64,000 nucleotides of DNA, taken from positions 9,746,891 through 9,810,890 of the forward strand of contig JAREIK010000801.1 of the NCBI GenBank assembly GCA_029783825.1, in the 5' to 3' direction. The stretch comes from Sapria himalayana (taxonomy: Eukaryota; Streptophyta; Magnoliopsida; Malpighiales; Rafflesiaceae). The notes beneath the pieces were generated by a model. The model worked only from the letters and a program-made list of their open reading frames with translations, did no database searches and had not been told where the DNA came from. This document shows positions 54,001-60,000 of this stretch, one piece after another. The translations under genes were made by a program, and so were the position numbers. Numbering within the stretch: the first letter of the stretch is position 1; the number at the start of each line of letters is the position of its first letter.

Positions 54001-57000
54001 CCTCATGTCGGGTCAGAAGCAATATTGCCTCATGCCGGGTCAGAAGCAATATTGCCTCATGCCGGGTCAGGCACGTGGGAGTAACCTGGTGGGTTACAAG
54101 TTATACAAAAGTGGGTGCCCAACCCACCCGCTTCCCAAAACTATATTATTAAACTTCACCTTCAGTAACACATCGCCTGAGTCATGTCACACGAACGCAC
54201 ATAGCCAATCACGTGGTGGATAGAGGTGTCAAACGGGCCGGCCCAGCACGGCACGGCCCGTTTTTCACGTGCCCAGCCGTGCTGCCGTGCCGTGCCGGGC
54301 ACGGCACGGTCACTGTACCGTGCCGTGCCCGGCACGGCACGGTTTTTTAAATTCGGGCACGGCACGGCCCGTGGGCACGGCAAGGCCGTGCCGTGCCGTG
54401 CCAGCCCGCTCGGGCACGGGCGCACGGCAAGGCAGGGCAGGCGGGGCGGGGCGGGTCGGGTCTGTTTGGACCCGACCCGCGGTCTTTTTACCGGGGGCGG
54501 GGCCCAGTTGGGTCACGAGTCACGACTCACGAGTCGCGACTCAGGCACGCGGGCCGACGTGCCGTGCCAAGGCACGAGCCGTGCCGGGCCAGGCACGGCT
54601 AGGCTCGTGCCAGGCACGGCACAGCTCGTGCCAGGCACGGCACGGCTCGTGCCGGGCACGGCCCGGCACGTGGTTTGTTCGGCCGGGCACGGCCCGGCAC
54701 GTGGTTTGTTCGGCCGGGCCCGGCACGGGCCCGGGCACGATTTTTTATCGTGACGGGCCGGCCCAGGCACGGCCGAACCGTGCCGTGCCTCGTGCCGGGC
54801 CGGGCCGGCCCGGCCCGTTTGACACCTCTAGTGGTGGACTCATTAAAAAAACTAGCCACGTGTACTAAAAGGGTGAGTTTTTTAGAAAAAAAAATTTAAT
54901 GAAATGAACGAGGCATGCACTAGCCAAGTGGACCGCACCCTCTTCCTGGTACATGATATTGGGCCACAATAACCATGCCAGTGGAGAGAGCCAACGGGCC
55001 AATCACCTAGGTCGTGTCTGGCCTAGCACGAAGCAAGGCACCCCCTAACCCAGCAAGACATGCGCCGTACCTATGGACAGCACGACTCAGGTCTAGGCAT
55101 GGTTCTGAACTTTGTCGTACCGGCTAGGTACGACTCAGTCAAGCAATGCTTCGTACCATGCCCAGGCCGCACAACCCACTTGCCACCTCTAGTGCTTGCC
55201 TACATTGTGCATATGCTTATAATATTTTTTTTTTCAAATAATACATATACATGTATACTGTGCTAGTATAGTATATGTACTTTTCCTCTCTAAGATTTCA
55301 AATTTCACTTTAACACCATATTAACATCTAATAGATAAAAAAAATAACACAAAATAAAAATAACATACACACAATCTTAGATTATGGATAAAAAAGATTT
55401 GGGCAACCCATCAGATACGTGTCTCATCAAAAACAAAAATTAAAAATTAAAAAAAATAAAGTGGTAGACTACAATATTATCACTAAACTCTAGTCCAACT
55501 AGTTAGAATTGACAATATAAATTTTACTTTACCATTCAACATTTTTAATTAGATTGAACCAATAAAATTTTTTTACAAATGAAGTGCGTGTAAAATTAAT
55601 CACATCTTTTTTTTGTCACTTTTATTCTTACAGACTAACATTACTCATTAGAACATGTGTTAGTCTCACTTGTACATGAGCAACATATTTTTATTTTAAT
55701 ATTCAACATTTTCATCTTAACATTTTTATCTCAATAATACTTATTTTGAGGATATTTTTATATTTTACTACTAGTATTTATTATCATATAACATATATAA
55801 CTTAATCAAGATTTAATAAAGCTTTTTAATACAATATAAGCTAATAAAATATGAAAAGTACAATAACATGAGCCAAATAAACTAACTTCTTTGTCACTAA
55901 TAAATAAAAATATATAATACATGGAAACATAATGGAGTACCATTATAAGCTACCAAACTAATTTCTATTATATAAGTGTGAGTAATAAAAAATAATCTTA
56001 ACAATACCTATCGATCTAATTCTAATATATGAGAAACAATGAAGTGTTTAGATTAATGTTTACTTTTCTTTTATTTTTTGTAAAACAAAATAAAACTTTA
56101 TATTTTTCTATTATATTTTATATATATCAATAGTTATAATTAATTATTTTTTATATATACCAATATTTATAATTAATAGTTATACAATTTTCTTTCTATT
56201 TATTTTTTATTAAATAAAAACTACTGCCTACCTAATTTGTGCTAGTGTAGCATCAGCAACATAAAGGTGAGTTTACCACATTTTTCTTTTATTTATTTTT
56301 TATATATACCAATAGTTATAATTAATAGATACCTTTAACAATTATATTTATCAATTATATTAAATAAGATATCAAGGTAATGAAAAAGAAGCCCATTGAC
56401 ACAAACTATATTTTATACCCAACTTTATCGATTTATACTAGTTTATTATTTTTTCTTAGTCGTGCTAAAAAATTTAGATTTCCTATCTAAGCAACAACTC
56501 ATCCAGATGATGATGAATCAAATTGGAAGAAACAAATATCTTTCAATCTAATCAAACCTAAAAATTAAAATCAAGAAACAAATAAAGTTTTGTCGTTAGA
56601 TGTAAGTTAGTAGTCATTATCCTAATGAAAAGATAAATTAATTCACAACTCATTTGTTGGCTTGAGATTTCACAAGCTTGCAAAATTAATTATTCAAATA
56701 TTCTTCACTAATAATCATGATAGTCTCAATTAAGAATATGATGTATAAGTAGCTTTTCGAGAGCAATTTGTTTATCACAATGGAAAAGGAGATAGAGATC
56801 ATACCTAAAATACAAGTCCCCCATTTTAGCGCGAGGTCTAGGAAAGCACAATATCTTAGAACTCTTATCCACAAAAATCAAAAATACTACATCTGATAGG
56901 TCTCGAACCAGAGATCTATTATTCTTTCACGAAGGCACTTGTTATTATATCAAGGCATAACTCAAATAGAAACACGCAACATAATTATTTCTTAGGTGAT

Positions 57001-60000
57001 CAGTTATCTCAATGCTATTCTCATCTAAATATATTTAAATTCGAACTTCTTATAAAATTTAATATATTAGTATTTGTGTATTTACACACTACAATTTGAT
57101 TACCAATTAAATGCGAAAAGTATTTTTTTATGATGACTTAAAAGAGGAAAAATAAAATCAATACCTTATTTTCATTCATATGAAAATATTTTAGTTTGCA
57201 AATTATGAAAAACATCATACATACCACAATGATCATAAAGAATAAGATTCAACATATTCTTTTATTAATTTTTGTAAATGCTAAGCCAAGAATTACTTAG
57301 CTTAAGAATTTGTTTAAAAATAATTTTAGACAAATAATCATAATAAATAAATACATTTCTTTAAGATTAAAATTATATATTACCATAAAAATAATTCTAT
57401 TTCTTCAAAGATAAAGATTATATATGGTTGATAGGTTACCTAGATTTTCATCGGGTTTTCCTTGTGCAGATATTAGATATATTATAAATTTTTAAAGTTT
57501 TCAAGATTCTAGCTCATAAAAAAATAAAAATCATACATAGTATACAAAATTTTTAATTAGCATAAAATTTGAGAGAAGTTAATATTTTGAAAATATTGCC
57601 TTCAAACATAAGAGAGATTATGTTCGATGGATCTCTCACTTTATCCTTGATGAATGCAATTGTCATCACACTAAGATATGACTTTCAATATATACATATA
57701 AAATAAAAATTCCAAGTAATCACTCAACCAAATATTATTCAATCATCAACACTTTTAATTTATAAAATCTAATAAAATCAAATCATTATTGTGAAAGGAA
57801 CAGGGTGCACCAAGGAGCAAAGACCCCATGGGGACTTAGGCGCAAGGTGTCCTTAAGGCATAGATTTTTTTATATAAGGTGCACCCTATTTTACATATAT
57901 TTTTAAAACTATAATTAAATATACTAATCCAAAAATACACTTAGACCTCTCCACTCGCCTATTGCACATCATCTATCACCCCTCTCCATGTAGCACATCG
58001 AGGAGCTCAACGAGGAACTTCAAGGGTTTCTACCAAGAGCTCCAACAGCTCCCTGAAACTCATTGAGCTCGACCACAAGCACCATGGAGCTCTGCCACGA
58101 GCTCCATGAAACTCCTCATCAAACTCCATGCAACTCTTGGTCGAGCTCCATGGAGCTCGTCGAGCTTCTGGAGCTCGATGGATGGCAACCTGCACGGAGA
58201 CGTGCCTATGAAGTAGAGATCTCAAAAGGGTCAGGCGGCCCGAGCACAACCCTAGGCCCGGCCCAGTTCACCAGTGCCTAGCCTGGCATGGCATGGTTTG
58301 GAACAGTACATCATGTCAGGCCGGGCTGCCCCTTGGCACAGTTCGTGTCATACTGGTCCAACATGAGACGTGCCTCATTCTGAGCCAAGCACGACCCGTG
58401 TATCTGGCCCGACATCACGATAAACCAGTCCGAGTGACCACCCGACGAGATCCCAACCGAGCAGTCATATTCAGATCATTTTAGTTTTTTTTATTCGACC
58501 GCCTCATCATGGGGTAGTCCATTTTTAAAAAAAAAATTGTGACCACGTGACTGATTTTAATTGATCAGGCTTATGGCATTTTTTTATGCACGGCACGATG
58601 GACACGGGCGACACGGTGGCCCGATTGGGCATCTACTATGAAGAACTTCGTGCCTCGAGAAAGGCACGCGCCTTTTTCACTATGTGCATACATGAACGGG
58701 CCTCACCCGGCCAACGCAAGGAGCCAAGTCTACGCCTTGCATGCGCCTGAGCCTAGGCTTACCTTAAACAACTATGGATCTAATATATTAGTATTTATAC
58801 AATCACATATTTTTAACCTCAAAAAAATAAAATTAATTATCATTTTATAAATTAAGTGAAGAAATAAAGCATAAAATTATGTTTACAATAATTTATAGGT
58901 TTTTTTTAATCAACTATTTATTTTAAGAGATTAAAGTTCATGTTTCTCATCGTAGTATATTGTATTGTAACAATCACGCAACCAAACTATCTAGATTAAC
59001 AATTCATGCATTGACAAAAGCTTGTTACTTGGGTTGTGTTGATGAATTTGATTTGGATTGGACACACTTTGATGAAGACTTGGTTGCTAGGCCTGGACTA
59101 GTGATCAACATGTCCTAGTTATATGTTTGCTTGGAGGGCAAGCCAGATATAGGGGGGTTAGAAAGTTGGGTCAAGTTGTATTGGGTCCGACTTTGAGCAA
59201 TCCAAGTATATGCCCTAGTAAAGACCAAGAGCGTGTACTTATTATAAAAGAATAAGTCACATTAAAAATAATTATTGAATATTATTTATGAAATAAAACC
59301 AGAGCATTATGTAATAGTGAGAGAGATAGACTAACTAGCAGATCCATCCAAGGATCCTCATAAAATTTATCTATCATAATACTTACTAAAGAATAGTATA
59401 ACAAAATTATCTTTAAGACAATAATAGTTCTTTCTTTTAGTCAAGTATCACTAATTATTTCTTTTATATTCTCCTTTCAAATATTTGAATTATCAAAATG
59501 GGAGCAAACAATTACATCACTAATAATCATATTTTATTTTGTATTTTTTTTCTTGTTCAGAAATTATAATGACAGTCAATGAAAAAAACTAAAAAATCAT
59601 TAAATATATTATTATTCAGCTTAGATTCATGTTACTTTCTTATTCTATGTTTATTCCTAATTATCATGTTACTTTACAATTTATGAGATGTCTTTTTAGA
59701 CAACTCAATTCTAACTGTATCATTATTTTTATTGATATTTATTAGTAGGATCAAAAAATTATGATAAAAACTTCATTTAAGATTGAACAGACTATATTAT
59801 ATATTTTTTTCTTCAATGGTAAGATCTCTTTATATATATTTGAATATTTTGAACTTTACTTGTATATTATCGGGCACATAGTTAGTAATACATAATTATT
59901 GACTGTCATAAAATAATATAATAATAATAAATTCAAGTTGAATATTATCATAATTCTTAAGCATTTGTCATTAACTATCATAATATTTTCAGAATAAAAA

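Larger units (their letters stand above)
53788..55191. mobile_element. old hAT-A-like non-autonomous element carrying a minisatellite and a young insert
   Basis: Left end TAGAAGTATCAAGTGGGC, right end ACCCACTTGCCACCTCTA. The flanks do not match as an 8-bp duplication, so the pairing of ends is uncertain. Interior CATGCC/GGCACG words as in other hAT-A ends, plus the array at 53929-54063 and the insert at 54221-54830. Confidence 0.5.
57784..58776. mobile_element. hAT-B-related non-autonomous element with nested hAT-A derivative
   Basis: Left end CATTATTGTGAAAGG; inverted right end CATAGTTGTTTAAGG, both close to the hAT-B terminus. Flanks AATCAAAT (57776-57783) and GATCTAAT (58777-58784) match 6 of 8. 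The left part has AAGGCGC-type words and 58000-58195 is a dense run of GAGCTC/CCATGGAGCTC repeats. The insert at 58214-58635 interrupts it. Confidence 0.7.

Noticed and set aside
53929..54063. CRISPR-like array
   Set aside because: The 27-bp units are head-to-tail with no unique spacers, in a plant transposon context. It is a minisatellite.
54269..54868. Long GC-rich open frame of 199 residues and several overlapping ones on both strands
   Set aside because: They lie in and just beyond the 610-bp GC-rich miniature hAT; GGCACGGC repeats lack stop codons in most frames. No protein motif, only Arg/Ala/Pro/Gly-rich translation.
53780..55199. Treating 53788-55191 as a certain single element
   Set aside because: Flanks GTTACAAT and GTGCTTGC do not match; kept as low-confidence only.
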